Shown one piece after another: positions 13,485 through 22,683 of a stretch of 33,076 bases of DNA. Each line of letters begins with the position of its first letter. The first letter of the stretch is position 1. The notes below the pieces were generated by a model. It worked only from the letters and a program-made list of their open reading frames with translations, searched no databases and had not been told where the DNA came from. The position numbers and the translations under genes were made by a program. This DNA is from Smittium mucronatum (taxonomy: Eukaryota > Kickxellomycota > Harpellomycetes > Harpellales > Legeriomycetaceae): assembly GCA_001953115.1 (NCBI GenBank), contig LSSL01007511.1:1-33076 (forward strand), written 5' to 3'.

Positions 13485-14264
13485 TCATATACCACCTAGC
13501 ATTTCAAATATTTCATATTTTTTCAATGTGGTATCATTTTTCATATCCCCGATTACCGCGTTAACAAGCTTCGAGGCTTTTTCTAACTTGATTTTCCCTT
13601 GTTTGTCTTCCTCGGATGCATTAGAATATTTACCATTTAAAATAGAACTCAATGTATCATGAACCTCATCTCCAAATTTTTTGAATTTTTTCAAAATGCT
13701 TTCCAATTCATTGAAAACCCCCTTTTGCATAAGATTTTTAGATTCTTGGAGATATTCCAAAGAATCTTCTACATCACTGCTGAAGTAATTAAACCAAATA
13801 ATATAATGGCTGGCAACTCTTTTTATAGAGTTCGATCCATAATGTTTATTTGTGATAGCAAATTCTTTAACTTCCAGGTTTATTTTATTTTTTAGTTCAA
13901 AAATATTATTACAAACTGTTCTCATTACCAAATATTCACGGCACAAAGATTCCGATAAATCCTTAGTGTAAGGATCGTTTGACTCTATATCTGATTCCAA
14001 AAAACTATTGCTAGGTTGTTCTCGTTTAAAAACGGTGTAAAATTCATTGCCGTTTTCTCCCATTTGAGTGTCTTTTTCATAATCATGAAGCTTAGAGGGT
14101 ACGCTTTTCTCACTGAAAGCATTGCCTTCTGGGATCTGGGTATCGGATCCGTAATGCCCTACCTGAAACCCCTCGGGGTTTTTCTTCAAGGTATTCAAAT
14201 GTAACCCGTTTGAGTTTTCAAACAACCCCAATAACATAAAAGAGACTGTGCAGAACAAATTCAT
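13485..14264 (-). CDS. Predicted secreted protein, effector-like, 259 aa
   Basis: This is the one intact, convincing gene in the window. The start ATG at 14262-14264 is chosen because a classic secretory leader follows at once: Asn-Leu, then a hydrophobic core (residues 3-15, LFCTVSFMLLGLF), with a likely cleavage near SNG at 18-20. The mature part is acidic and low-complexity to about residue 100 (Gly/Ser/Glu/Asp-rich), with a Lys80-Arg81 pair that could be a Kex2-type processing site. A helical Lys/Glu-rich domain follows (about 105-245), with Cys108 and Cys118, possible N-glycosylation sites at Asn215 and Asn243, and a KKFKKF cluster at 192-197. There is no membrane segment or retention signal. 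The reading frame is clearly less AT-rich than its surroundings and purine-rich, as expected of coding sequence. I do not recognise the family. An extracellular or host-directed role is inferred only from the leader and from the setting among repeats. Confidence 0.8.
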   Translation of the reverse strand: MNLFCTVSFMLLGLFENSNGLHLNTLKKNPEGFQVGHYGSDTQIPEGNAFSEKSVPSKLHDYEKDTQMGENGNEFYTVFKREQPSNSFLESDIESNDPYTKDLSESLCREYLVMRTVCNNIFELKNKINLEVKEFAITNKHYGSNSIKRVASHYIIWFNYFSSDVEDSLEYLQESKNLMQKGVFNELESILKKFKKFGDEVHDTLSSILNGKYSNASEEDKQGKIKLEKASKLVNAVIGDMKNDTTLKKYEIFEMLGGI

Positions 14265-14350
14265 TTTTTACAATTGTTGCTACTTTTTTTTTTTCTATTT
14301 TAAATCTGAAAATAAGGATAATTATTATTACATAGCCGAAAAGCACCCTT

Positions 14351-14360
14351 TTTATATAGA
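14351..14360 (-). promoter_or_regulatory. TATA-box-like element
   Basis: On the minus strand, TCTATATAAA followed by AAGGG lies about 87-96 nt upstream of the ATG of the secreted-protein gene. It is the best TATA-type match near any start in the window. It leaves room for a 5' leader of about 50-60 nt, part of which is an A-rich tract just before the start codon. Confidence 0.5.
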
Positions 14361-14364
14361 CTCC

Positions 14365-15380
14365 ATTTGAATAGTTTGTATTTTTGAATAAATTGCTAAT
14401 AATTTAAAGAGTTATGAGCATAAGTATCTCTTGCCTGATGTCGATGCGCAAAACATGTAATAACCAGCAATTTGAGAAATTTTATTGCTAAAATCGAAAA
14501 TTATGAAAACTTTACTTTATAACTTATTGTGGATCCAAATATTAGTTGATATTCTTTGCATTTTAGTTGGTTTATCTTATATTGAAATTTATTTTATATT
14601 CAACTAAAATTTTAATAATTTTATAGCTTTAAATACCAGTTTTGGGCGATTATAAAAATAGTCGGACATATGTCATTGGATAAAATTAAATAGATTTGAG
14701 CATTATGAGATAAACCACATCAGAAAAATCATTCATATCTTAAACAAGGTACTATTCGTTATTTTTACACTATGAGTGTATAAAACTTGTTAGTTGAGGC
14801 CAAGAAAAAATATGCAAGTAATACCCAATCACAGATCGAGAACTATACACAAAATTTTCAAAAAGAATAATGGATAAATTTCGTTTTAACTACAATAAGT
14901 TTTTTTTAGTGAAAATATATGGTATAATTGATAAAAGTCATTCCCGAGAAAGCTAAAAGATCTTTATCGACATAATATTTAGTTTTTTATAACTAATACC
15001 AACTGCTTGAAAAAATAATGATCCAATTATTTATATTTTTTAACTAGAGATATTCACATTTATATTTAAAGATAACTTTGCATCACACTAATTGAAAATG
15101 AGAATTTCCTTCGCCCTTAAACTCCAAAAATGATAACCCTTTTATTTTTATTCTTTAAAATTCTCGAAGAAATTCTAAAAATAAAAATAATTCAATCTCA
15201 TGCTGTAACTAGAAATGCATTCACTCGCTTAACACTCTCTCTTTCCCCTTCTTTCGAATAATGCTAGTACATAGTACTGCTTTATTAATTAACACCCGAT
15301 TTATAATTACTAGTTTAAATTCGTAACTAAAGTGATTTTAAAATTTAAAATATTTCGTTGGGCATATTATGGATAAATAT
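14365..15380. other. AT-rich spacer upstream of the secreted-protein gene
   Basis: No gene, RNA or repeat family is recognisable. It presumably contains any upstream regulatory DNA of the minus-strand gene, but I cannot point to specific sites beyond the TATA-like box. Confidence 0.5.
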
Positions 15381-15605
15381 TCATTGCATTTCTGTACAAT
15401 TCTTGTTTAAATTCAGCACAATGTTTGTTTTCTTACTTTCAATATTTATTGGCGGATGTAAATATAGCACATTAACTATGGGATTAAGTCCCCATTTTGA
15501 TTGAAGCATTAAAACGCCAGACTTTTTAGTTTTTGAATTTAAATCTAGTGAGTAAATAACGCTAGCTATTTTAAGATATTCATATTTTAAAATACAAAAA
15601 AGCAA
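15381..15605 (-). CDS. Small hypothetical ORF, 74 aa
   Basis: This open frame of 74 codons starts with ATG and includes a central stretch (SGVLMLQSKWGLNPIVNV) that looks less random than usual AT-frame translations. There is no clear signal peptide, membrane segment or known motif, and no promoter-like element is obvious. It lies just left of the inverted-repeat structure and could be a fragment of an older element. A chance open frame is quite possible. Confidence 0.15.
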   Translation of the reverse strand: MLFCILKYEYLKIASVIYSLDLNSKTKKSGVLMLQSKWGLNPIVNVLYLHPPINIESKKTNIVLNLNKNCTEMQ

Positions 15606-15727
15606 ATATACTTTTTTCTTTTTATAATAAGATTCTAAATTAGCTTCTAGTTTTCTCCATTTAAGTGGAAATTATTACTTGCTGTGAATTCTTAATGAAG
15701 AAGGTATTTTGTTTCTAATCACTTATA

Positions 15728-15751
15728 ATAGCCAATTAATTGATTGGCTAT
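15728..15751. repeat. Perfect 9-bp hairpin
   Basis: ATAGCCAAT and ATTGGCTAT form a perfect 9-bp stem around a 6-nt loop. It sits about 70 bp left of inverted arm A and may mark an element edge or form a cruciform. No function can be read from it. Confidence 0.6.
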
Positions 15752-15821
15752 ACACGATTAATTTTTTAAATTAAATGTATGCGCTTCTATTGAACAAAAA
15801 AAAAGGTAAAAATGTAAATCC

Positions 15822-16067
15822 ACTCGTAATCACAACTAATCAAACCAAAATTAAATACGATCCACTTAAAATCTCATATCAACTACCGAAATTACTTATT
15901 ACAAGAATTTTTAATCTCCAATATCTTAACCTCATCGCCAAAAAAAAAATCTTTTTTTTTATTGGCCATTTTTCTATTAACACAAATAAGCTCTAATAGG
16001 GAAACTGTTGATATTTCCATTAATAAAATCCATATAATGAATACATTTTTCATTTTAGGATATTAAT
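15822..16067 (+). repeat. Inverted repeat arm A (about 245 bp)
   Basis: This arm matches 17712-17956 in inverted orientation with clear but imperfect identity. Shared blocks include ATTAAATACGAT, TTTCCAATATCTTAAC/TCTCCAATATCTTAAC, TTTTTCTATTAACACAAA, AAGCTCTAATAGGGAAA and a terminal GGATATTAAT. Reading frames in both arms share the peptide SNRE...D(I)(A/S)IN followed by a tail ending ILGY and a stop, so the arms may derive from a coding exon. Arm A is broken by a frameshift in its poly-A/T tract. Confidence 0.8.
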
Positions 16068-16198
16068 TATTCTAAAAAAAAAATTCAAGGATTAAAGATA
16101 GTTAAAGGTAGATTTAAGATATTATATAATATCCATGTTATATTAATATAAACTGTATAATTTCATTCTGAGAATTGGTTAAATATCACCTCTTTAAA

Positions 16199-16498
16199 TT
16201 AAAAAAATATCGTTAAAGCATTAGAATTTTTCAATCCTAATATAAAAATATTTATTACAATTAAGTCATTCTCACGATTAGCAGATGGATTTTTATGGAA
16301 ATGATTGGTTACATAAAATCTGACTAAATTTCTTGTTTGATAATCTGTTAGTTTATATAATTTGATAATAAAAGTACAATGTATCTTTTGAAAAAAGCCG
16401 CAATAAAGATTTAATAATTCCCTATAACAATTATCACAAAACATCTCTTTTTTAAAAAAAGAATGCAGGTAAATTTTTTTTAGGGAACTCGATACCAA
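16199..16498 (-). pseudogene. Unidentified 99-codon open frame, possible third relative of the arm sequence
   Basis: This open frame contains SANRENDLIVINIF, resembling the SSNRENFDIAINII peptide of arm B. A cysteine-containing N-terminal part (CDNCYRELLNLYC) is not seen in the arms. The nucleotide match to the arms is weak, little more than half identical over about 70 bp by eye. It may be an older copy of the same exon or a coincidence of Asn/Ile-rich frames. No function is proposed. Confidence 0.2.
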
Positions 16499-16846
16499 AC
16501 CATTTGATATACTGTAGGATTATTCAACAAAAGATAAATGTAATAGCTTAATTACACAGGCTTCCTGATGGATATATAAGGATGGCATATAGAGTAGATG
16601 TAGAGTCCATTTACCTATAGAAACAATAGTATTATGCTTCACAGGACTACTATTCTCCCAATGAATGTTTTGTGATTATTACATTTCATTGAACTATAAA
16701 TTTGTAGATTAAAATTATTTAAACAAGAAACACCACCAATGGCGGTTTTTAAAAAAGCTCATTGAAATCATATTTATCTAAGTTTAATGAAAAATTCATG
16801 ATAATTTGGAAATTCCAACTTTTAAAGCCAATTTTCATTATTAAAG

Positions 16847-17152
16847 TGTTAGGACGCTCATTTACATTCTAGGTGAAGCTACGCCCCTTTTATGATCTAT
16901 GATTCTTAGCGAGCTTGGGGATCATTTTAGTCACTTTACACTTAAGTAGTTTAGCTTAGTTAGTTTTTCGTCGTTTTTTTAATATAATTTTTTAATATTT
17001 TTCGGTTCTAGTTTTACCAATACTTGGTCTGTTTAATTATGAGTGTTTATTTCATACTTTCGTGGACTGGGATCATTATCCATCATTCCGGTTTAATATT
17101 TTGGTTTATTTTATATTTTCTTTTAGTGAAGGAACCAGCATTAAATAGTGCT
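16847..17152 (+). repeat. Conserved leader of two-copy family, copy 1
   Basis: This non-coding stretch begins TGTTAGGA and matches 21747-22037 over its length, including AGGTGAAGCTACGCC, TTTTAGTCACTTTA, TAGCTTAGTTAGTTTTT and GTGGACTGG. It ends at AGCATTAAATAGTGCT just before the start codon. A TG-starting block directly upstream of a reading frame recalls a long terminal repeat plus leader, but no matching downstream repeat or certain primer-binding site is visible. Confidence 0.65.
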
Positions 17153-17645
17153 ATGGGCATGATTATGTGCAAAAATGAGTTTGTCGAGTCCGGTGCTTAA
17201 CCTTATGGATTTTCCCCGAAGGTTGATACTTGGCGTGAGGTGGTGGAATACAGACGTAGTGATGCTCCGGAACCCTTCTTACAAAAGTAGCTACTCTAGG
17301 CGATAACTTAGACCTATTGGTTAACTTTGGGAAGAACCTGTTATGCAAAATTTTTTATCTTCTTTACTAGAAATTTTTTTAGATTCCGTTCCCAAACCCC
17401 CTGTAAGGTTCTCATCTTTTATAAATAACGCGAAGGCTGTATAATCACACGGTTTTTTCATTACAAGGAACAATGGGAAAAGTATGGATAGGCGGAGTAG
17501 GGGAGTAATGTCTGCATACAGGTCTCTGCTAGATGAGGTTAATCAGTGTGCCTGCGATGGTGCGCTTCATATTGTTTCACCTTTGGCTGTACAAAAGCAG
17601 TTTAGAAGCGAGGATTTATAACAGTCAAACTAATATAGGGTATTC
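17153..17645 (+). pseudogene. Broken copy of the two-copy unknown ORF family
   Basis: This is homologous to the open frame at 22038-22550. It keeps the ATG (17153-17155) that copy 2 has lost. Matching pieces include VESGA, then a TAA where copy 2 has Tyr, PYGF, WREV, and after several frameshifts SMDRRSRGVM, YRSLLDE and QFRSEDL. Several stops and at least two frameshifts make it non-functional. Codons are far less AT-biased than the surroundings, which suggests later arrival than the desert sequence. The protein family is not recognised; a Gag-like structural protein of a retroelement is one option. Confidence 0.75.
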
Positions 17646-17711
17646 ACTTCTTAAATTATAAAAAAGATAGCTTTAACTATCTCATAATCATTTACTTTGT
17701 TTTTAAAAATC

Positions 17712-17956
17712 ATTAATATCCCAAAATTAAAAATTTATTCATCATAAGGATTATATTAATGGCTATATCAAAATTTTCCCTATTAGAGCTTGTTTGTGTT
17801 AATAGAAAAATTCCAATAAAAAAACAGTTTTTTTTGGAGATGATGTTAAGATATTGGAAATTAAAAATGCTTGTAATAGGTAGTAAGTAATTTCGGTGAT
17901 TGTTGAGAGATTTTGAGTGTATCGTATTTAATTTTAGTTTGATTGGCTGTAATTTT
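17712..17956 (-). repeat. Inverted repeat arm B (about 245 bp)
   Basis: This is the inverted partner of 15822-16067. The minus strand reads open for 88 codons across the arm (17713-17979) and includes SITSIFNFQYLN-like sequence, a hydrophobic CFFIGIFLL stretch, SSNRENFDIAINII and a terminal ILGY stop. The two arms enclose about 1.6 kb that contains the broken two-copy-family member. Confidence 0.8.
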
Positions 17957-17980
17957 GGTGACGAAAAACAATTAACCAAA

Positions 17981-18097
17981 ATGAAAAATCATTTTCATTT
18001 ATTAATATTCCTACTAGGAATTCGAATGGGGTTTAGAGCATTTTTTTTTGAAAGTATTCTAAAATTTAGAGTTATATACAGAAATAGTAGGGATTGA
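17981..18097 (+). CDS. Tiny ORF with leader-like N-terminus, 38 aa
   Basis: An ATG at 17981 opens a 38-codon frame beginning MKNHFHLLIFLLGIRMGFRA, which looks like a secretory leader (short basic start, then a Leu/Ile-rich core). It then runs 18 residues to a stop. It abuts arm B. It could be the remaining N-terminus of a lost secreted-protein gene, or chance. No family can be assigned. Confidence 0.15.
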   Translation: MKNHFHLLIFLLGIRMGFRAFFFESILKFRVIYRNSRD

Positions 18098-18224
18098 AAT
18101 TAGCTGCTTTTATAACTTCGACAATTTAGATTGTATTTATTTTATAATTAAAATCATTAAAGCAAAATTTATATATTGCAGAAAAAAAATTTTATTTCCT
18201 AAATATGCGACGCATATTTTTTAA

Positions 18225-19480
18225 TCTAAACTCCCCCCACGATCAGAATCTTCTTCCCTCAATATAAAATACTTTTTTCCTATTCCCAACACTCAATATT
18301 TTAATGACTTTATCAAACATATTCATATTTAAAAAAGCTTCCCAAGTCTACATCTAACTAACATTCGTTCAAATGAATTTTTGCTATCGAGTAACTACTC
18401 TAAACAGAATCCTATTATCAATACAATACGTCTATTGATTATAAATTTTAAAATAAAAAGCTATATTTCCAACTATTCCTATTCTCAATTTATTTTCAAT
18501 AGCTAAAACTTAGATGCCAGAAGGTCCTACTGTTTAAATTATAACAAAAACAGAAAAATTACATCCTACTCTGCTTTCATTAACTCGGCTGATGCTAAAC
18601 AATGTATCCTGATGAGAAAAATCTTTCTCGAAGCATCTGCTTCTTAAAATTATTTATGCCCTTCAAAAAAATTCTATAATTTAATAAAAATTTTCAGAAG
18701 TTTCCTTCTATATATGAATGCCTTGCTCTTCTCAGCTACTTTCTTCTCGTCCAAGTATTTTAAAAAAATTGATTATTGACTATATTCAACCCACCCTCAA
18801 CCCACCCTTCAACCAACCAATCATTAATCACTTCAATTTTCTTCATATCAAATGTATTATTTCTGGTCTATACTCTCTTTATATTAAGAGGATTCTAGAG
18901 TCTTTAAAAAAAATTAACTTCTAGATTATTTTGATGAATCTATCATTGATGAATTATTAGAACATGATTCTTGTAGTTATCTTATCTCATCCTATAAATT
19001 CGATATTAAAATGCCTTCCAGCTATCAAAATACTACTAAACCTTCTCCATATTTACTCAATGATGATGATTCCTTAGAATTTTATTTTAGCTTTGTCAAC
19101 ATCCAACTCTTCTCCGAGAACTTTACCTCGGATCTAGAAACTGAATCCAATTGTTTCATTCTACAGAAAATATCTGTATCTAACCTTTTCTCAACAAAAG
19201 AAGATAGTCATTCTGGTTAAGTGGACTATGAAATTTTTCAAATGTTAGTGTCTTTAAAAGAAACTAGGCTATTTTCGATATATTTTCTCTATAAAAATCT
19301 ATTATTTATAATTCTTGTTCCCAATATTCTCCTCCGATTCTATGAAATTGCCTGTCTAACAGATGCCATAAAACTTAAGATAATCGCTCCGTTAAAGCAT
19401 AAGAAATATCCCGTATTCTCATGTTACTTTTACTATTTGCTGGCTAAAGCTCGATAAGATCACTTTTCTCAGAGCTTGCT
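18225..19480 (-). pseudogene. Strand-skewed decayed coding region, possibly retroelement pol on the minus strand
   Basis: C greatly exceeds G on the plus strand throughout this block, so the minus strand is purine-rich as coding strands here usually are. Minus-strand frames read like worn protein: ALTERLS-stop-VLWHLLDRQF then IGGEYWEQEL near 19440-19300, FVEKRLDTDIFCRMKQLDS near 19195-19130, and LASAELMKAE...DVIFLFLL near 18610-18540. The last resembles in pattern the 'SA-x-F...(I/V)FA-x-S' segment before reverse transcriptase in some Ty3/gypsy polyproteins. The assignment is tentative, since no catalytic motif is visible. Plus-strand open frames of 68-78 codons in the same block are probably shadows, with one competing reading noted among the findings. 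Confidence 0.3.
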
Positions 19481-19547
19481 AATATCATCCCACTGTCCTT
19501 TTAATCACTAAATAATTGTAATTTTTTCTAAAAAAAACCTTAAACTA

Positions 19548-19822
19548 CTCCTTTTCACATTCTATTTCCAAAAAAGTGAAAGCAAATACAAAAATAGTAA
19601 ACCCTGGTCGAGTGAAGTACAATAAAATTCAAGAATAGTGGAAATTGGAACGTAAATAGTGCAAAGTAATTGTATTTGGTGTAAATAAATTAAAAAAAGG
19701 TAAAAATTGGTTCAAAAATAGTAAACTCAAATTCGATTTAGTGAAAGTATATTCAAAAAATGTGATAATATGTAAGTGTGTTCAAAAAAAGTAAAAATAT
19801 ATTCGAAATGGTAAATTATAAA
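19548..19822 (+). repeat. Left inverted end with iterated TTCAAAAATAGTRAAA motifs
   Basis: After the terminal CTCC, a motif close to CAAAAATAGTGAAA recurs many times in the same orientation, every 18-35 bp or so (for example CAAAAATAGTAAA near 19590, CAAGAATAGTGGAAATTGG near 19633, CAAAAATAGTAAA near 19712, CAAAAAAAGTAAAA near 19783). Arrays like this at transposon ends usually bind the transposase. The first 150 bp are mirrored at the right end; the last few repeats appear only here. Confidence 0.75.
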
Positions 19823-21746
19823 TTGGAAGATTCTTTTGCAGACCAGAAGCTTTTTTCCGACCAATATTATAGGACAATATTAGCACTACAGCTTATTGGC
19901 ATAATCAAATTTTATTAAACCCTAAATAGTAACATGTATGCCAAAAATGGAAATAAAATTATAATTGAGATATTTTTCAGATGAGCTATGCCCATTAATT
20001 TTTTAAATTTTTTATATCAATACCAATAAAAATGGAGAATTTTCAGTGATATAAAAATAAAATTTCCATCAGAAATTAGTATTCCGTTTTTTTTAGAGCA
20101 ATCTGGTCAAAATTCTAAAGCGTCAACACTAATTTATCTTTCAAAAAGAGCCAAATTTTATTATTAAATGTATAAGATATATTAAAATTCTCGACTAATA
20201 AATCAGTAATATGTATGTGGTTTTATTTTTAGTTCTATATATTTTATAATTGAGCATTAGGGCAATACATTAGTTACTAATTTTAGATTTTATTTAATTC
20301 AAATATTATATTTAATTAAACTCAAATAGCTGATTTATTTTTAGAAACGATTTTTTTGCATAAATATGATTAATTTTTTGTGTGCAAAACTTCGTGTTTT
20401 GAAATATGTAAAACATTATATTTCGATCTATTGTTAGACTGGGACTAAACAGTGAAATTTTTTATGACTTTACTATCTGTGTAAAGCAAGTTTCATCAAA
20501 GTGAAAGTTAAGTTAAAGATTAAATTAAAAAATAGAATGTATTAAACGATCAAGAATAGGTCCGATCTCATGATATGCCATAATTTCAAACTTCCTTTCA
20601 CCAAAAATAGACTATGTAAAATTTGATTAATCTCGAAATTTCCCAAGAAAATTAATTTATCAACTAAACTAATTTAGAAACCAAATCTGAGATATTTAGA
20701 AAAAATCCATTATTTTATTCTATGAATTTAAAAACAACAAAATAAAATTAAAATTTCAATAATGATGTGATGGAGAAGTATTACGGTCCCGAAACCATAT
20801 TTTAATACAATTATATCTTCGAAATTATCAAAATCTATAAGTAAATTGTGTTTTACAATACTCAAAGAAATATTTTAATGGTGACTATATTGTAAATAAT
20901 GGTGAAATTTTTATTTTCTTAAAAATTACAAAGATATTAATTCTAAATTAAGAAATTCAAATAAATAAAATTTCTACATGTCTGATAGTCCGTACTCGTA
21001 AATCACAATGAAATCTTTACCAAAATTCATCTACCGGTCATAGCGAACCGAACTCTCCTATTTCTTTAATTTAAAAATTAACGTATCAAATAATTAAATA
21101 ATTTAATCTGATGAAAATTCTGATTTAATAATATATCTTTACTGTAAAGTTTATTTCTTAGGTTATCTAGTCCTGAATTTTCAATAGCACGACTCAATTT
21201 TTGTTTTAATTCTGTTTAGTTAAAAAAACTGATTTATTAATTACCTCTCTTTTCATTTAAGGCCAAAAGGGATATTATGAGTAAATAATAAATGGATTTA
21301 AAAGAATTTTTCATTGCAAATCACTGCCAAATATTCGTTATCTTTCTATAGAACCTAATAAGCTTTAATTTTTTTATTAGTCATTTGTAACTTTAAAATT
21401 AAACCAATAATATTCTTAATTAAACTTAGATTTTCTTAATTGGCCACAATCAAAAAATTTCTTTAGTTTTAAAATAATCCCTACAGCGAATAGAAATCAT
21501 TTATTTAATGATCCAACTTTACCCATAAAAGGGAATTTTCAACTCTTGCTAGTAAAACTTCTGATATGCCAAATAATCTTCCAATTAATATTCAAAAAGA
21601 TGTAAATTGATGATATTTAGACTTAACAGAGGTTTTCACTGACAGATTTCATATTAAAATTTTATTAAAAGCATTATTTAATGATATTTCATTTTTTATT
21701 CGTTGAAAATAGTATAATAACAAATAATTATTTTTAAATTTTTAAG
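19823..21746. other. AT-rich interior of the TIR element
   Basis: No open frame above chance and no recognisable protein fragment is present on either strand. It is denser in stops than a transposase relic of the age of the MULE copies would be, so a transposase here is either absent or fully eroded. Confidence 0.5.
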
Positions 21747-22037
21747 TGTTAGGAGGCGCATTTTCGTCTTAGGTGAAGCTACGCCTTTTTTATAGTTCGA
21801 AAGTCTTAGCACGCTTGAGAATTATTTTTTAGTCACTTTATTTTAGTAGTATAGCTTAGTTAATTTTTCTTTAGTTTTTGAATATAATTAATTTTATATT
21901 ATTCGTTTTCGTTTTCGTTGTTTAGTTCTTTAAGTTAGCTATAGTTTTATTTCTTTCATGGACTGGAAGCATTACCCGTAATTCTGTTTTATAGTTAATT
22001 AGTATTTCTTTAGTGGAGGCATTAGCTATATAGTGCT
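21747..22037 (+). repeat. Conserved leader of two-copy family, copy 2
   Basis: This is homologous to 16847-17152, starting at the same TGTTAGGA. AGGCG (21754-21758) and CGCCT (21782-21786) can pair around a 23-nt loop, followed by a T-run; the pairing is weaker in copy 1. It ends ATAGTGCTTTGGGC, so the ATG seen in copy 1 has become TTG. Confidence 0.65.
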
Positions 22038-22550
22038 TTGGGCATTTTTAAGCACAACCGTGAGTTGGTCGATTCCGGTGCTTATCCTTACGGATTTGCC
22101 CAGGAGGTGGGCGCTTGGCGAGAGGTGGCGAAAGATAGGGATAGTGAAGCCTCGGATTCGATATCTATTGAAGCACTCAAACTGAGCGAAGACTTAGACC
22201 CATCGGTCAACTTGGCGGGGAAACCAGTTATGGAGGATCGTGTATCTTCCTTGCTGGATATTTCGTTAAGTTCCGGTCCCAACCCCCCGGTAAGGTTCTT
22301 GCCTATTATTTCTACCGTGGGTGCTGTAAAAACACTTAATGTTGTCAGTACGGGGAGCAATGGGCGAAGTGTGGATAGGCGGAGTAAGGGAGTAGTACCT
22401 GCCCTAAGATCTCTGCTGGGTGAGAGTGAAGAGTATACTAGCGATAGCATGGTCGACTTTGCCTTACCTTTAGCTGCACAACAACATTTTCGAAGCGAGA
22501 ATTTGTACCAGTCTAACTGGTATAGAGAATCCGCTTCAGAAAATGTCTAA
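22038..22550 (+). CDS. Open member of two-copy unknown ORF family, 170 codons, TTG instead of ATG
   Basis: This frame is uninterrupted for 170 codons and markedly richer in G+C than anything nearby (near half by eye). It begins at TTG, where copy 1 has ATG in the context AGTGCT-(A/T)TG-GGC, so the original start codon appears mutated; whether it is still translated is unclear. Conserved between copies: a hydrophilic N-terminus with SGA(Y)PYGF and WREV, a central PNPPVRF, then SMDRR/SVDRR, RSLL, PLA-x-Q-x-FRSE-(D/N)L. There is no signal peptide, membrane span, zinc knuckle or catalytic motif. I do not recognise the family. Two copies with a shared leader point to a mobile element, and a Gag-like or other element-borne protein is my best guess. 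Confidence 0.55.
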   Translation: MGIFKHNRELVDSGAYPYGFAQEVGAWREVAKDRDSEASDSISIEALKLSEDLDPSVNLAGKPVMEDRVSSLLDISLSSGPNPPVRFLPIISTVGAVKTLNVVSTGSNGRSVDRRSKGVVPALRSLLGESEEYTSDSMVDFALPLAAQQHFRSENLYQSNWYRESASENV

Positions 22551-22683
22551 AGCAAGAAAATAAGTAAAATATCTGAATATTTTACATATTTATTAGTCAA
22601 GTAGTATGAATAAATTAAATTAGCACATAATTATTTATGATACTAAGAGTCTTGTTTTTCTAAAATTCTGTGATGTATTTATA

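Noticed and set aside
13659..14204. Two plus-strand frames of 78 and 62 codons
   Set aside because: Both lie antisense inside the secreted-protein gene, which has the leader, composition and flanking signals.
14295..14335. Possible 5' leader intron (GTAATA...TTTTCAG, about 26 nt on the minus strand) in the secreted-protein gene
   Set aside because: It is too short for a normal intron, has no branch-point consensus, and such strings are common in this composition.
17163..17348. 61-codon minus-strand frame
   Set aside because: It lies antisense to the broken family member and is not preserved in the other copy.
19548..19822. CRISPR-like array
   Set aside because: The repeats are short, degenerate and irregularly spaced, and are mirrored at 23472-23629, which marks transposon ends. 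The genome is eukaryotic.
21747..21800. Pol III A/B-box promoter or tRNA-derived SINE in the leader (AGGTGAAGC..., AGTTCGAAAGT)
   Set aside because: The B-box-like string is absent from the other copy and no cloverleaf can be drawn.
22088..22450. 120-codon minus-strand frame opposite the two-copy-family ORF
   Set aside because: Conservation between the copies follows the plus-strand frame, and the antisense frame is a by-product of its G+C-rich codons.
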